In this document: positions 35,509 through 44,577 of the stretch, one piece after another
How positions within the stretch are numbered: the first letter of the stretch is position 1
Layout: each line of letters starts with the position of its first letter
Origin: Treponema sp. UBA6988
GTDB taxonomy: Bacteria > Spirochaetota > Spirochaetia > Treponematales > Treponemataceae
Length of the DNA stretch: 64,000 nucleotides
Assembly: GCA_002448445.1 (NCBI GenBank)
Contig: DJYC01000100.1
Span: 1-64,000 of the forward strand
Direction of reading: 5' to 3'
Made by a program: the position numbers and the translations under genes
The notes under the pieces: model-generated
What the model was told of the DNA's origin: nothing
The model's input: the letters and a program-made list of their open reading frames with translations, nothing else
Database searches by the model: none

Positions 35509-36732
35509 ATGACTTTGTATGAAGATTTAAAATGGCGTGGACTTATTAAAGATGTTGCTGGTGAAGAGAGCGAGCTGCAGAAGGTTTTGGACGGAAAGCC
35601 TTTTGCCTTTTACTGGGGAACAGACCCTACGGCAGACAGCCTTCACCTTGGCCATTATTCATCATTGTGCATGGCAAAGAGACTCTGCAACGCTGGACAC
35701 CATCCGGTACTTCTTTGCGGAGGCGCAACCGGTAGAATCGGAGATCCTCGTCCTACCGCCGAGCGCGAGATTATTTCGGAAGAAGCTGTTAACAGCAACA
35801 TCAAGTCAATTCAGGCTCAGGTAGACAGGCTTTTGGAAGGCAGGGCAGAGCTTGTAGACAACTATGACTGGATGAAGGACTACACGCTTCTTAATTTTAT
35901 GCGCGACATAGGAAAGTACATAAACGTAAACTACATGCTGGACAAGGATATAATCCGCCGCCGTCTTGAAAGCGGAATTACTTGGGCGGAATTTTCATAT
36001 ACCTTGCTTCAGGGATACGACTTCCTTCACCTCTATGAAACAAAGAACTGCATAATGCAGGTTGCTGGTAGCGACCAGTGGGGTAACATTACGACCGGTG
36101 TTGACCTTATCCGCAAGATGCTGAACAAGACAGCTTATGCATTTACCATGCCTCTTATCCTTGACCCTAGCGGAAAGAAGTTTGGCAAGAGCGAAGGAAA
36201 TGCACTGTGGCTTGACAAGTCAAAGACTTCTCCCTACCAGATTTACCAGTACCTCTATAACAGCGACGACTCCAAGGTTGTTGAATACCTTAAGGTCTTT
36301 ACTTTCCTTCCACGCGAGCAGATTGAAGAGATTTGCGCCCAGCAGAAGAAGCATCCCGAAACACGCATTGCACAGAAGACTCTTGCCTACGAGGTTGTAA
36401 AGGACATTCACGGTAAGGAAGAGGCAGACAATGCGGTTGCCGGTGCAAAGGCTGCTTTCGGTGGCGGCGGTGACAAGTCCCAGATGCCCACGGTTGAACT
36501 TTCCAAGGCTGAATTTGATGCCGGAGTTAACGCCTGCGACCTTTTCTTTAACACAAAGCTTTGCGCAACAAAGTCAGATGCCCGCCGCCTGATTCAGCAG
36601 GGTGGGGCAAGTGTTAACGGAAATGCCGTTACGGACGTAAAGGCTGTCTTTAAGACTTCCGATGCGGACAAGGACGGAGAATTTGTTGTAAAGGCCGGAA
36701 AGAAGAAGTTTTGCCGCGTTGTTCTAAAATAG
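35509..36732 (+). CDS. tyrS: Tyrosyl-tRNA synthetase
   Basis: The 407-residue enzyme has the class I HIGH-type motif HLGHY near residue 47, the tyrosine pocket (GYDFLHLYE, GSDQWGNI) and the KMSKS equivalent KFGKS. A C-terminal S4 RNA-binding domain (ATKSDARRLIQQGGASVNG) follows. It charges tRNA-Tyr. ATG 35509 follows AAGGAAAG; the long frame starting at 35317 runs through the GC-rich intergenic element and is not plausible. Confidence 0.96.
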   Translation: MTLYEDLKWRGLIKDVAGEESELQKVLDGKPFAFYWGTDPTADSLHLGHYSSLCMAKRLCNAGHHPVLLCGGATGRIGDPRPTAEREIISEEAVNSNIKSIQAQVDRLLEGRAELVDNYDWMKDYTLLNFMRDIGKYINVNYMLDKDIIRRRLESGITWAEFSYTLLQGYDFLHLYETKNCIMQVAGSDQWGNITTGVDLIRKMLNKTAYAFTMPLILDPSGKKFGKSEGNALWLDKSKTSPYQIYQYLYNSDDSKVVEYLKVFTFLPREQIEEICAQQKKHPETRIAQKTLAYEVVKDIHGKEEADNAVAGAKAAFGGGGDKSQMPTVELSKAEFDAGVNACDLFFNTKLCATKSDARRLIQQGGASVNGNAVTDVKAVFKTSDADKDGEFVVKAGKKKFCRVVLK

Positions 36733-36750
36733 ATTGCTGAATTATCCCTG

Positions 36751-36779
36751 AAGGGCATAGGATAGCTTTTATGCCTTTT
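36751..36779 (+). terminator. Weak terminator after tyrS
   Basis: AAGGGCATA (36751-36759) pairs with TATGCCTTT around a ten-base loop, with only four T residues at the end. It lies 18 nt after the tyrS stop. Confidence 0.5.
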
Positions 36780-36849
36780 GGGGAACTTGCTTGCTGTGTG
36801 GAGCCTGCTGTCCGAGATGCGGAAAGATGCGGAAAATTGAGGAGAGAAA

Positions 36850-37065
36850 ATGGAATTAATACTTTTGGCACTTCCTGCCATAGCAGTGTTGACACTTGTA
36901 ATTTCTATTATACAGTTTTGCAGGACAAGTAAGGGAAATGCCGCTAGAAGAAAATCCTTAAAAAAGCGCATTATAGTTTCTGCGATAATTATTTTACTGT
37001 GGATTCTGGCTGTCGGGGGATTTTTATTCCTTATCATGTATTCAATCGCGGTTCACGGAATGTGA
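36850..37065 (+). CDS. Small two-helix membrane protein
   Basis: The 71-residue product has two hydrophobic helices (LILLALPAIAVLTLVISII and RIIVSAIIILLWILAVGGFLF) joined by a basic loop (RTSKGNAARRKSLKKR). A GAGGAG site precedes the ATG. One base separates its stop from the next gene's start, suggesting a pair with the PstS-like protein. No known family is recognised. Confidence 0.7.
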   Translation: MELILLALPAIAVLTLVISIIQFCRTSKGNAARRKSLKKRIIVSAIIILLWILAVGGFLFLIMYSIAVHGM

Positions 37066-37066
37066 T

Positions 37067-38044
37067 ATGAAGAAAAACGCTTTTTTGTTTTTCATAGCCA
37101 TTTCTTTATTGGGAATGGTAAGCCTTCTGTATTCAGGAATAAAATTTAATCTCTTTCATAGAAAGTCTGGAATGATAGCCGTTGTGGCGGGAAGCAAGGA
37201 AGTCTCGAATCTTTCGATTAGTTTGAATGACTATCTTCCTTTTGCCAGCAATTCTAAAATAAATTATACAAAATCAGATTTTCGGATTGAAGAAAATATT
37301 CCTGTTCTTGACGGGGCAAGTGCCCTGTATCCTGTTTTTTCTGCAATTGCATCTGCAACTTATCCCGAAGATTCAGTTTGTTTTGACGGTGAAAATTTTA
37401 CTAGCGGCAGTAGGGTTCAAATGAGGAACACAAGGGGCGCTTACAAGGCGCTTGTGGATGGCCTTTCAGATATTGTTTTTTGCGCAGGGCCGTCAAAAGA
37501 GCAATTGGCCTATGCAAAAGAAAAGAATGTTGAATTGGAATTTGTTCCAATCGGCCTGGAAGCATTTGTATTTATTGTGAATGCAAATAATCCTGTCTCT
37601 GGTTTGTCGGTTGAGCAGATAAAGGGAATATATTCCGGCAGAATTAAAAACTGGAAAAGCCTTTCGGGTACGGATAGCTTGATTGCTGCATGGCAAAGAA
37701 AGGAGGGCAGCGGCAGTCAAACTGCATTCCTAAAATTTATGGATGGGGAAAGAACAAAGGCAAATCCTTTTGGCATATTATTTGGAAGTCCTATTGGCTA
37801 TTCATTCCGTTATTATGTAGAAGGAATAAGGCAAAACGGGAATGTAAAAATGCTTTCTTTAGATGGAATTGCACCTACAAAAGAGAATATTCAAAATGGA
37901 AGTTATAAGCTGGTGTCAAATTTTTTTGCGGTGTACAGAAAGAATGACAAAAATGAAAATATAAAAAAACTGATAGATTGGATTCTTTCTCCCGAGGGGC
38001 AAAGGATTATTGATGATAACGGCTATGTTTCATTACGGAAGTGA
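37067..38044 (+). CDS. PstS-like periplasmic substrate-binding protein
   Basis: An N-terminal hydrophobic segment (LFFIAISLLGMVSLLYSGI) acts as signal or anchor. The body follows the PBP_like/PstS fold: LDGASALYPVFSAIA, DIVFCAGPSKEQ, VPIGLEAFVFIVNANNPV, SVEQIKGIYSG and KWRKSGS-like REGSGSQTAF (here WQRKEGSGSQTAF). Such proteins bind phosphate or similar anions. No pst transporter genes lie near, and the small membrane protein upstream is its only partner. The ligand is therefore unclear. Confidence 0.82.
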   Translation: MKKNAFLFFIAISLLGMVSLLYSGIKFNLFHRKSGMIAVVAGSKEVSNLSISLNDYLPFASNSKINYTKSDFRIEENIPVLDGASALYPVFSAIASATYPEDSVCFDGENFTSGSRVQMRNTRGAYKALVDGLSDIVFCAGPSKEQLAYAKEKNVELEFVPIGLEAFVFIVNANNPVSGLSVEQIKGIYSGRIKNWKSLSGTDSLIAAWQRKEGSGSQTAFLKFMDGERTKANPFGILFGSPIGYSFRYYVEGIRQNGNVKMLSLDGIAPTKENIQNGSYKLVSNFFAVYRKNDKNENIKKLIDWILSPEGQRIIDDNGYVSLRK

Positions 38045-38059
38045 AAGCGGCTTGTCATA

Positions 38060-38503
38060 TTATTGCGAGATTGTGTCGGTAAGGCTTCCTTTTTTTGTTC
38101 CGAACATTTTACGGAAAAGGGCTGCGATTGCATCAATGAGCTTCATAATGAGTTTCCAGAGCTTCATGAGAAGGGTGGGATTGCGCAGGCGTTCCAGGCG
38201 GTGGTAGCCGTCCAAAAGTTCTTCATCGGTAAATTCCTTGCGCTGGTTGTTTTCTTCCAGTTCCATTTCCAGCTGGGAAACATCGTCCAGGTTGCGGCCG
38301 AGTACGATTGCGTTTATGTTTTCCCAACCGATTGCCTTTGCGGCTTCCAGGCGGCGTTCTCCTGCAATCAGTTCATATTTTGAGTTGAGGGTTATGGGAT
38401 TTAAAAGCCCGTAAGTCCTTAGGCTCTGCTTTAGCGCATCCAAATCGCCAAGGTCTTTGCGGACTCTTTTCTTTACCTTTATGTCGCTTATCTTTACAAG
38501 CAT
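38060..38503 (-). CDS. ParB/sulfiredoxin-like domain protein
   Basis: The 147-residue protein starts with a ParB N-terminal domain (residues ~1-95): LVKISDIKVKKRVRKDLG, LRTYGLLNPITLN, IAGERRLEAAKAIGW and MELEENNQRKEFTDEE. In true ParB a HTH follows; here a short hydrophobic/basic tail (LMKLWKLIMKLIDAIAALFRKMFG) takes its place. It is probably a stand-alone ParB-like regulator rather than the chromosome-partition ParB. AAAGGA precedes the ATG. Confidence 0.85.
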   Translation of the reverse strand: MLVKISDIKVKKRVRKDLGDLDALKQSLRTYGLLNPITLNSKYELIAGERRLEAAKAIGWENINAIVLGRNLDDVSQLEMELEENNQRKEFTDEELLDGYHRLERLRNPTLLMKLWKLIMKLIDAIAALFRKMFGTKKGSLTDTISQ

Positions 38504-38549
38504 ACAAATCCTTTTCTACTTTAAGCACTTGCTGCAAAAAGCCAGGCTA

Positions 38550-41243
38550 CTACTGCAAGAGCCAGTTTGTGTCATCATCCTGCGGAGGATAAATTTCAAC
38601 AGGCTTTGGAGGAGCTTCTTCCTCGGAATCGTCCGACGTGTCTGAATCGTTGGAGATTTCATTGTCCTTTTGCTTGTCCTTCTTTTTGCTTTCGCTTCCA
38701 CCACCGAACAAATCCGTAAACCAGTTGGAACTGCTGTTGTTGTCTTCGTCAAGGAAGTCAAGGTCTAATTCGAGGGGGGTATCCGTATCGTTGTCAAATC
38801 CCCATCCTGCGCTTTGGGCAGCCTTTTCCAGGTTGTCTGCACCGATTTCCAGAGAACTGTCTGCACCGTGTTTTGTACATGGTTCCGTTGGTTCTGTTCC
38901 CGCATAGTAATAGGCTACGATGATGTCGTTTCCGCATTCTTTTGTGTAAACACCGCCGTATTTTGAGCAGACGGACTTTCTTACGAGTCCACGCGGAACG
39001 TTCGTAAAGAAGGGTTTGTAGGGTTTGTTCTCGTTCGCAATGTGCATAAAGTCACCCCATGCGGGGCCTGCAAGCGAAGCACCTGTTATGGAAAGACCAA
39101 GCGACTGTCCCGGGCGGTCAAAGCCGAACCAGAATACAGACGTTACGTATGGCGTAAAGCCTACTGCCCATGCATCTGCCCAGTTCTGCGTGGTACCTGT
39201 CTTTCCTGCGACCGGCATGTTGAAAGACTTGCCTGTTTCGTCCGTAAAGCGGAATTTGTATCCCTTGCCCTTGTCTTTCTGAATTGTCTTCATCGTTGAA
39301 CTGTAGTTTGAACCGCTTGCCAGGGTTCCGCGGGAAACTGTCATCTTTAAGAGTTCCTGCATGATGAATGCATTCTGCGGCGAAATGACCTGCTTGGGGC
39401 CACCGTTTGAAGCTTCCCTGTCTTTTAGCTCGCGTTCCGGGTTGAGCATTATGTTGCCGTTTTTGTCTTCTATGTAGCGTATTGCTATTGGTGTGACTTC
39501 TTTTCCGCCGTTTGCAATAGTTGCATAGGCTTTTGCCATTTCTATCGGGCGGACGGAGCAGACACCAAGTCCCAGTGCATACAGAGGGGCAATGCTACGC
39601 TCTTCCCATTCATTTTCAGGAATTCCGAGGAGGTCTGTAGCGCGTACGATTGCAGCGTCAAAGCCAGCCTTTTCAAGGACCTGAAGGGCCGGAATGTTGA
39701 GCGAGAGGCAGAGTGCCTGCCAAACTTCTACATTACCCCTGTAGTGGCCACCGTAGTTCTTTGGAAAGTATGGTTCACCGTCTGCCTTTATAAATACCGC
39801 GGCCGTGTCGCTGAGGACTGTGGTCATGGTAACTGTCTTTGTGTCTATAGCAGCAGAATAGTATAGCGGCTTGAATGAAGAGCCCGGCTGGATTTTTGCC
39901 TGCGTTGCGCGGATGAACTGGTTTGATTCGTCGTAGCGGGAGCCGCCGACAATTGTGTTTATATAGCCTGTGTCGTTATCCACGGCAATCATCGTGCCTT
40001 CTACTGTGTCCTTTTCCGCAGCGCGTCTTGTTATGTCATTGCCCCTCATTACCATCTGCGTCTTGAGGGTATCAAGGCCGGTCAAAAGTGACATGATGTC
40101 CATGACTGGGTTTGCCTCTTTTGCGTATGCGCTGAGTGCAAGCTGCTTTGCCCTCTTTTCACTAACCTGAAGGTTCGTAAGGTTGAATGCAAGGGTGATG
40201 AGTTCCGTGACGGGTATGTATCGGCGGAAGTAGTCTAGCCTGTTTTCGTTGAGGGTGCGCTTGTATACCTTGTTGGCATATACTATGTAGTCGGACATTA
40301 TTTCGTCAGCTGCCCTCTGGTAGTGCAGGTTGAGCGTTGTGTTTACGGTGTAGCCACCTGTATAGAGGTCTTCGGTTCCGTAGAGCATATCGCTTAGTTC
40401 ACGGCGAACGTACTCACTGAACCAAGGAGCCTCGTCGCGCCTCATTGCATAGGCGGATGAAGTTGTCCTGTTGTAGTCAAAGTTTGCCCAGAAGGTGTCA
40501 AAGCTTTCGTCAGCTTCTTCTTGGGAAAGGTATCCTTCCTGCACCATTTCGTTCAGTATGTAGCCCTGCATTTCCTGTGCGCGGGTCGTATTTTCGAACG
40601 GGTTGTAGTAGCTGGGGTTTGAAAGCTGGATTACGAGCATGGAAGCTTCTGCCGGGGTAATCTGCATTGCACTGTGGCCGAAGTAGTATTTGCATGCGGC
40701 ATTTACACCGTATGTTCCTCCGCCAAAGTATATCTTGTTCAGGTATATTTCAAGTATTTCATCCTTTGAGTAGCGCCTTTCCATCTGGATGCACCACCAA
40801 AGTTCCTTGAGCTTTCTTTTGATTGACTTTTCGCGGCGGTCGCAGTAGAGGGTTCCCGCAATCTGCTGGGTAAGCGTTGAGCCTCCGCCAAGGCTGCTGT
40901 GGGTAAGAACGCCGATTATTGCACGGGACAAGGCCTTTGCGCTGTAACCGTGGTGGTCATAGAAAATCCTGTCTTCGCGGGTGATGAGAGCGTTAATCAT
41001 CTGCTTTGGAAGCTTGCTCAGCGAAATGATTTCGCGCTTTTCGTCACTGGCAAATTCCGTTATGAGCTCGCCGTTTATGTCCAGTAGCTTTGTTGGAAGC
41101 GCCGTTGTGAACTCAGTGAAATTTTCTGTGTTTATTGTATTTCTTGTGACTGCAAGTGCTTTTCCGAGGCCTGCTCCTGCCAGTACGGATGCAAAAAGGA
41201 GGAGTGAAAGAAAAATGTAAGGCCATTTCTTGATTTTTTTCAT
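38550..41243 (-). CDS. Class A penicillin-binding protein (PBP1A family)
   Basis: The 897-residue protein has one N-terminal membrane helix, a GT51 glycosyltransferase domain (REDRIFYDHHG, GGGSTLTQQIAGTLYC, RKLKELWWC) and a transpeptidase domain with SxxK (PGSSFKPLYYS), SxN (SLN) and KTG (GKTGTTQNWADAWAVG). It polymerises and cross-links peptidoglycan in the periplasm. An acidic, Ser/Asp-rich C-terminal tail of about 120 residues is longer than in model PBP1A. Its mRNA should be leaderless. Confidence 0.95.
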   Translation of the reverse strand: MKKIKKWPYIFLSLLLFASVLAGAGLGKALAVTRNTINTENFTEFTTALPTKLLDINGELITEFASDEKREIISLSKLPKQMINALITREDRIFYDHHGYSAKALSRAIIGVLTHSSLGGGSTLTQQIAGTLYCDRREKSIKRKLKELWWCIQMERRYSKDEILEIYLNKIYFGGGTYGVNAACKYYFGHSAMQITPAEASMLVIQLSNPSYYNPFENTTRAQEMQGYILNEMVQEGYLSQEEADESFDTFWANFDYNRTTSSAYAMRRDEAPWFSEYVRRELSDMLYGTEDLYTGGYTVNTTLNLHYQRAADEIMSDYIVYANKVYKRTLNENRLDYFRRYIPVTELITLAFNLTNLQVSEKRAKQLALSAYAKEANPVMDIMSLLTGLDTLKTQMVMRGNDITRRAAEKDTVEGTMIAVDNDTGYINTIVGGSRYDESNQFIRATQAKIQPGSSFKPLYYSAAIDTKTVTMTTVLSDTAAVFIKADGEPYFPKNYGGHYRGNVEVWQALCLSLNIPALQVLEKAGFDAAIVRATDLLGIPENEWEERSIAPLYALGLGVCSVRPIEMAKAYATIANGGKEVTPIAIRYIEDKNGNIMLNPERELKDREASNGGPKQVISPQNAFIMQELLKMTVSRGTLASGSNYSSTMKTIQKDKGKGYKFRFTDETGKSFNMPVAGKTGTTQNWADAWAVGFTPYVTSVFWFGFDRPGQSLGLSITGASLAGPAWGDFMHIANENKPYKPFFTNVPRGLVRKSVCSKYGGVYTKECGNDIIVAYYYAGTEPTEPCTKHGADSSLEIGADNLEKAAQSAGWGFDNDTDTPLELDLDFLDEDNNSSSNWFTDLFGGGSESKKKDKQKDNEISNDSDTSDDSEEEAPPKPVEIYPPQDDDTNWLLQ

Positions 41244-41249
41244 TCTATA

Positions 41250-41278
41250 ATAATAGAAAATTTATGGCTCTTTGTCAA
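41250..41278 (-). promoter_or_regulatory. Consensus promoter of the PBP1A gene; leaderless
   Basis: On the minus strand TTGACA (41278-41273), exactly 17 bp, and TATTAT (41255-41250) end six bases before the ATG at 41243. This is the clearest leaderless configuration in the window. Confidence 0.85.
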
Positions 41279-41296
41279 TGAACCCAATTCAGCCAT

Positions 41297-41326
41297 AAAA
41301 AAAAGAGACCGGCGGAGACCGCCGGC
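41297..41326 (-). terminator. Terminator of the PEGA-protein transcription unit
   Basis: On the minus strand CCGGCGG-TCT-CCGCCGG is a perfect 7-bp stem with a three-base loop, followed by TCTC and eight T residues. It lies about 120 nt after the stop at 41443. Confidence 0.88.
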
Positions 41327-41341
41327 CTTGCCCATCAGGCA

Positions 41342-41384
41342 ACCGGGCGGAAATGGGTGGGAGGGGATAAATTGTCCGCCCGGT
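41342..41384. repeat. Inverted repeat upstream of the terminator
   Basis: ACCGGGCGG (41342-41350) and CCGCCCGGT (41376-41384) form a perfect 9-bp stem with a 25-nt, G-rich loop. It sits in the 3' region of the PEGA-protein transcript and may stabilise or process that mRNA. Confidence 0.6.
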
Positions 41385-41442
41385 AATTTAATTATCGGCA
41401 AAGGGGGCGAATTCTTGAACTATATTTGGAAGAGAGGAATCC

Positions 41443-42456
41443 TTATTCTTCCTCAGTGACGGAGGCTTCCAGTGTAAGGTTTACGGAATAGCTTCTTCCG
41501 TTCTGGACGCTTATTGAGCGTATTATCTCGTAGTTGCCCAGCTTGAGTCGGAGTGTGTGTTCTCCCTGTGTCAGAGGAAAGTAGGCCTGCATGTTAGCTA
41601 CAGGCTGCTCATCCATGAATATTTTTGTTCCTTCGGGGGCGATTATCCTGAGCAGGGGTGCTATGTCCCTAAGGTCTATTTCCACGTGGGTGTCTTTTGC
41701 CCCCTCTACGGTTACTGCCCTGAGCTCGTTCCTGTAAAAGTCGCTTGTAACGCTTATGTCGTGTATTCCCGGAGAGACAAGCATTCCGCTTTTTTCAATT
41801 GTACAGGGCTTTCCGTCCACAAAAACCGTGCATGGCTGCATTTCCTTTCCTGCAGGCGGCCTTAGTCTTATGAAGAGGCGGCTTTTTTCCGTGAAAATGG
41901 GTTTTGCCGATATTTCTACTGGGTACAGTTTAAGTTCTTCTTCAGAAAATTGTCTTGCTCCCTGAATCCTCACCAGAAGCTTTTCTCCGTAAGAACCGGA
42001 AGTGTTGGGGATATAATAGGAATAGGCATCCCTTTTTATGGCACTGTTTGGGTAGAGGGGAATCTTGAGTACCAGGCTAAGGTAGATTCCAAAGGAACCC
42101 ATCGCAATGCGTGTTCCCGAATAGACAGGGGAGGCTTCATCTGGGGTGATGGCCTGTGTGTCCTTGTAGAGCGACCAGGAAAGGTTTTCGTGCTTTTCTG
42201 CGATTCTCTGGGGCAGCCTGAAGGTTACTTCAATCCCCTGAATGTAATCTTCATCCTTGGGCAATATTATTTCCACCGCATCATTTATTCCTGCAAAAAC
42301 GGATTTTTTGTCCGACAGGGAGGAGACCGATAGTGTATGTATTGATGTTGCGGTGAAGGTTTCCGCACTTGCCGGGCTGAATGCTAAGGCTAGGAGTGAA
42401 AATGCCAGTATGCAAATGCAGGATTCCCTGTGCCAGAGACGCTTTTTTCCGCTCAT
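41443..42456 (-). CDS. Secreted PEGA-domain-like protein
   Basis: A signal peptide (SCICILAFSLLALAFSPASAE) opens the 337-residue protein. Two C-terminal beta modules are PEGA-like (VFVDGKPCTIEKSGMLVSPGIHDISVTSDFYRNELR and IFMDEQPVANMQAYFPLTQGEHTLRLKLGNYEIIRSI, quoted in part from 230 on). PEGA domains are common in envelope proteins of spirochaetes. I prefer ATG 42456 over an upstream TTG because the -10 box ends seven bases before it. Function unknown; perhaps cell-surface or periplasmic. Confidence 0.8.
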   Translation of the reverse strand: MSGKKRLWHRESCICILAFSLLALAFSPASAETFTATSIHTLSVSSLSDKKSVFAGINDAVEIILPKDEDYIQGIEVTFRLPQRIAEKHENLSWSLYKDTQAITPDEASPVYSGTRIAMGSFGIYLSLVLKIPLYPNSAIKRDAYSYYIPNTSGSYGEKLLVRIQGARQFSEEELKLYPVEISAKPIFTEKSRLFIRLRPPAGKEMQPCTVFVDGKPCTIEKSGMLVSPGIHDISVTSDFYRNELRAVTVEGAKDTHVEIDLRDIAPLLRIIAPEGTKIFMDEQPVANMQAYFPLTQGEHTLRLKLGNYEIIRSISVQNGRSYSVNLTLEASVTEEE

Positions 42457-42463
42457 GGGCAAT

Positions 42464-42492
42464 ATTATAATACAAGAGAGCCTTGTGTTCTA
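42464..42492 (-). promoter_or_regulatory. Probable promoter of the PEGA-protein gene; leaderless
   Basis: TATAAT (42469-42464, minus strand) ends seven bases before the ATG. The -35 (TAGAAC, 42492-42487) is poor. Confidence 0.5.
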
Positions 42493-42520
42493 GGGGTACC
42501 GGGCTTTTTTAAGTTTCTCC

Positions 42521-43480
42521 TTAGTAGTTCCTCAGATATTTCTGGGGATCCTGGGCTTCTCCGTTCAGGTGGATTTCAAAGTGCAGGTGGGGGCCGGTGC
42601 TCATTCCTGTTGTTCCCACGTGTCCCAAAACCTGGCCTGTTGAAACCTTCTGGTCCTTTGCAACGCTTATGTCGTTCATGTGGGCGTAAAGGCTGGTCAT
42701 TCCGTCATCGTGGCGCAGCACAACGTAGTTTCCGTAGGTTGGGTTCATCTTTACAACCGTAGTGGCCGTTCCGCTCTTGCAGGCATAGATGTTGGAGCCT
42801 ATGGGGGCCGCCATGTCTATTCCCTTGTGGAATTTCCACTTGCCGGATATGGGGCTTATCCTCATGCCGAATGATGATGTGAGCACGCTTTTGTCCAGCG
42901 GGAGCCTCATTCCGGGGATAAGAAAATATGCCCTTTGTGCCGGAGAGAACCTGACGCCCTTCATGAAGTAGAATTTTTTGCCGTTTATGACCAGTGTGGG
43001 GTATTTTCCTTCCAGAAGGTCCTTTGAGTGCTCCTTTGCAAGAAGGATTTCTATTGGTGTCTGCGGGTCATGGGGAATGTAGAGGCCGTTTGCCGTGGGC
43101 AGGATGATTGTGCGTCCTTCCAGTGACTCTCCGTTTTCCGCGATGGAATTTAGCGTTACCAGGCTGTCGTAGCGGATTGCACAGCGGGAGGAAAGCAGCA
43201 TTGCCGTGTCCTTTTTGCCCGCTTTGTATGAGTAGAATTCAAGGGCTGTGGGCAGGTCTCCGCGGATTTCTGCCATGGATGCCTCCTGAACTGCCTGCTG
43301 GTACTGCTTGAATAGAACGTTCCTTGAGTCAAGGCTTTCTATTAGCGGGTAGGAAAGCATTTGAAGCGGCACGGAAGCCTGAGCTTCTTGATCTTCCTGT
43401 GCAGATAAGCTTCCTGCAAAGAGGCTGAGTGTAAGTACCAGTGTCGCCATAAGGGCCGGATTTAATAGCTTTATTTTCAT
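42521..43480 (-). CDS. Periplasmic M23 metallopeptidase
   Basis: ATG 43480 gives a signal peptide (LMATLVLTLSLFAGSLSAQ) and overlaps the upstream stop as ATGA. A middle part contains a LysM-like stretch (VTLNSIAENGESLEGRTIILP). The M23 domain has the zinc motifs HKGID and HLHFE, and FGMRISPISGKWKFHKG. LytM-type enzymes cut peptidoglycan cross-links or act as amidase activators. The 319-residue length is normal. It forms a unit with the membrane protein upstream. Confidence 0.9.
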   Translation of the reverse strand: MKIKLLNPALMATLVLTLSLFAGSLSAQEDQEAQASVPLQMLSYPLIESLDSRNVLFKQYQQAVQEASMAEIRGDLPTALEFYSYKAGKKDTAMLLSSRCAIRYDSLVTLNSIAENGESLEGRTIILPTANGLYIPHDPQTPIEILLAKEHSKDLLEGKYPTLVINGKKFYFMKGVRFSPAQRAYFLIPGMRLPLDKSVLTSSFGMRISPISGKWKFHKGIDMAAPIGSNIYACKSGTATTVVKMNPTYGNYVVLRHDDGMTSLYAHMNDISVAKDQKVSTGQVLGHVGTTGMSTGPHLHFEIHLNGEAQDPQKYLRNY

Positions 43481-43857
43481 CTTTCTTTGAATCCTATGGC
43501 CAAGAGGCCGTAAACTATGAATACAAGGGGAATTGAAGCAAATGCCAGCAGCCTGTTTCCCCTGATTACGCTGAATATGATGAATGCAAGCCCTGCAAGA
43601 ACTGTGGCTAGCTTTGCAAGGCGGACAAGCCATTTTTTTGCCCCCAGGTGCATGAATGACCTTATTGCAATAAAGACTGCCGCCGCTGCAAGGAGGCAGA
43701 GACAAGCAAACGTATAGCTTTCAGGCGATGAGCTTGCCCATTTCCAGAGCGGGTATACAAGTGAAAGTCCCAGTCCTGCGCATACTGCAATGAGCAGGAG
43801 AATTTTGACCGTAGAAGTGATGAGGCTGCGGTAGCCTTTTGCAATGTTCTTTATCAT
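43477..43857 (-). CDS. Four-helix integral membrane protein
   Basis: The 126-residue product is almost wholly hydrophobic, with about four helices (TVKILLLIAVCAGLGLSLVYP and others) and basic ends. AAAGGACGC and a TATAAT box precede the ATG. It is coupled by ATGA to the M23 peptidase, which suggests a joint envelope role. No family is recognised. Confidence 0.75.
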   Translation of the reverse strand: MIKNIAKGYRSLITSTVKILLLIAVCAGLGLSLVYPLWKWASSSPESYTFACLCLLAAAAVFIAIRSFMHLGAKKWLVRLAKLATVLAGLAFIIFSVIRGNRLLAFASIPLVFIVYGLLAIGFKER

Positions 43858-43928
43858 AATGCGTCCTTTCTTCTATTATACACTATTTTAAAATAAAAAA
43901 ACAGTGGGTGGTTACAGGGCCTTTAGGA

Positions 43929-44008
43929 CAACCTACGCCGCCGAGGAGGGGCCCCGCGAAAGCGGGTTGCAAGGCAATGGAGCGGGAAGGGACCCGCGGA
44001 ACCCCGGA
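43929..44008 (-). repeat. GC-rich dispersed stem-loop element, copy E
   Basis: On the minus strand: CCGGGGTTCCGCGGGTCCC, TTCCCGCTCCATTGCCTTGCAACCCGC, GGGGCCCCTCCTCGGCGGCG, then TAGGTTGTCCTAAAGG. It matches copy F closely (CGGCGTAGGTT-TCCTA). It lies in the 359-nt gap between the membrane-protein gene and the ferredoxin gene; the rest of that gap holds the ferredoxin terminator. Confidence 0.8.
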
Positions 44009-44100
44009 TGGGCGGTGGCGCATGGGCATGGAGGCCGGATTAGCATGGGCATAGGATGGTAGAGCCTGCTTGGGTTCGTCCATAAAAATGCTGAGGGCAT

Positions 44101-44141
44101 AAAAAAAGCTTTCCCAAAAAGAGCGAACTTTCTGGAAAAGC
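44101..44141 (-). terminator. Terminator of the ferredoxin gene
   Basis: On the minus strand GCTTTTCC pairs with GGGAAAGC (one G-U) and is followed by seven T residues. A CCCCGGTCAAGCGGGG hairpin lies a little upstream. Confidence 0.8.
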
Positions 44142-44216
44142 CTTTGAACCCCGCTTGACCGGGGATTTTGAAGATGCCAAAAAAGGAATCTTCTCTTGTC
44201 CTTTTTGCAACAGAGC

Positions 44217-44390
44217 TTATGCTTCTGAAATTGCTTCTACAGGACATTCTCCTACGCAGGAACCGCAGCCGGCGCACTTGTCGGCATCGATGCTGCGCTT
44301 GTCGTTTACTTCGCTGATTGCTCCTGCGGGACAAGCTGCCTCGCAAGCACCACAGTTGATGCAGGCACCATCGTCAATCTTGTAAGCCAT
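44217..44390 (-). CDS. 2[4Fe-4S] ferredoxin
   Basis: The 57-residue protein, below the usual length cut-off, has two CxxCxxCxxxCP clusters (CINCGACEAACP and CAGCGSCVGECP) in the clostridial ferredoxin arrangement. It carries electrons at low potential, probably for pyruvate-ferredoxin oxidoreductase or similar fermentative enzymes. AAAGGAG precedes the ATG. It stands alone with its own terminator. Confidence 0.96.
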   Translation of the reverse strand: MAYKIDDGACINCGACEAACPAGAISEVNDKRSIDADKCAGCGSCVGECPVEAISEA

Positions 44391-44577
44391 AAATTACTCC
44401 TTTAGGGCGGAATTTTTTCCAAAGCATCCTTCCTCGGGAAAATCCCAATGGCAAAGGGCAGTGGAACCGCCTAGGTAATGTTGATGAATATAATATACCA
44501 CCGGGAAAGTAAAATTTCAATAAAAAAATCATTGTATTACAACGAATTAGCTTATGCTAATAATGGTTGTGTTTAGC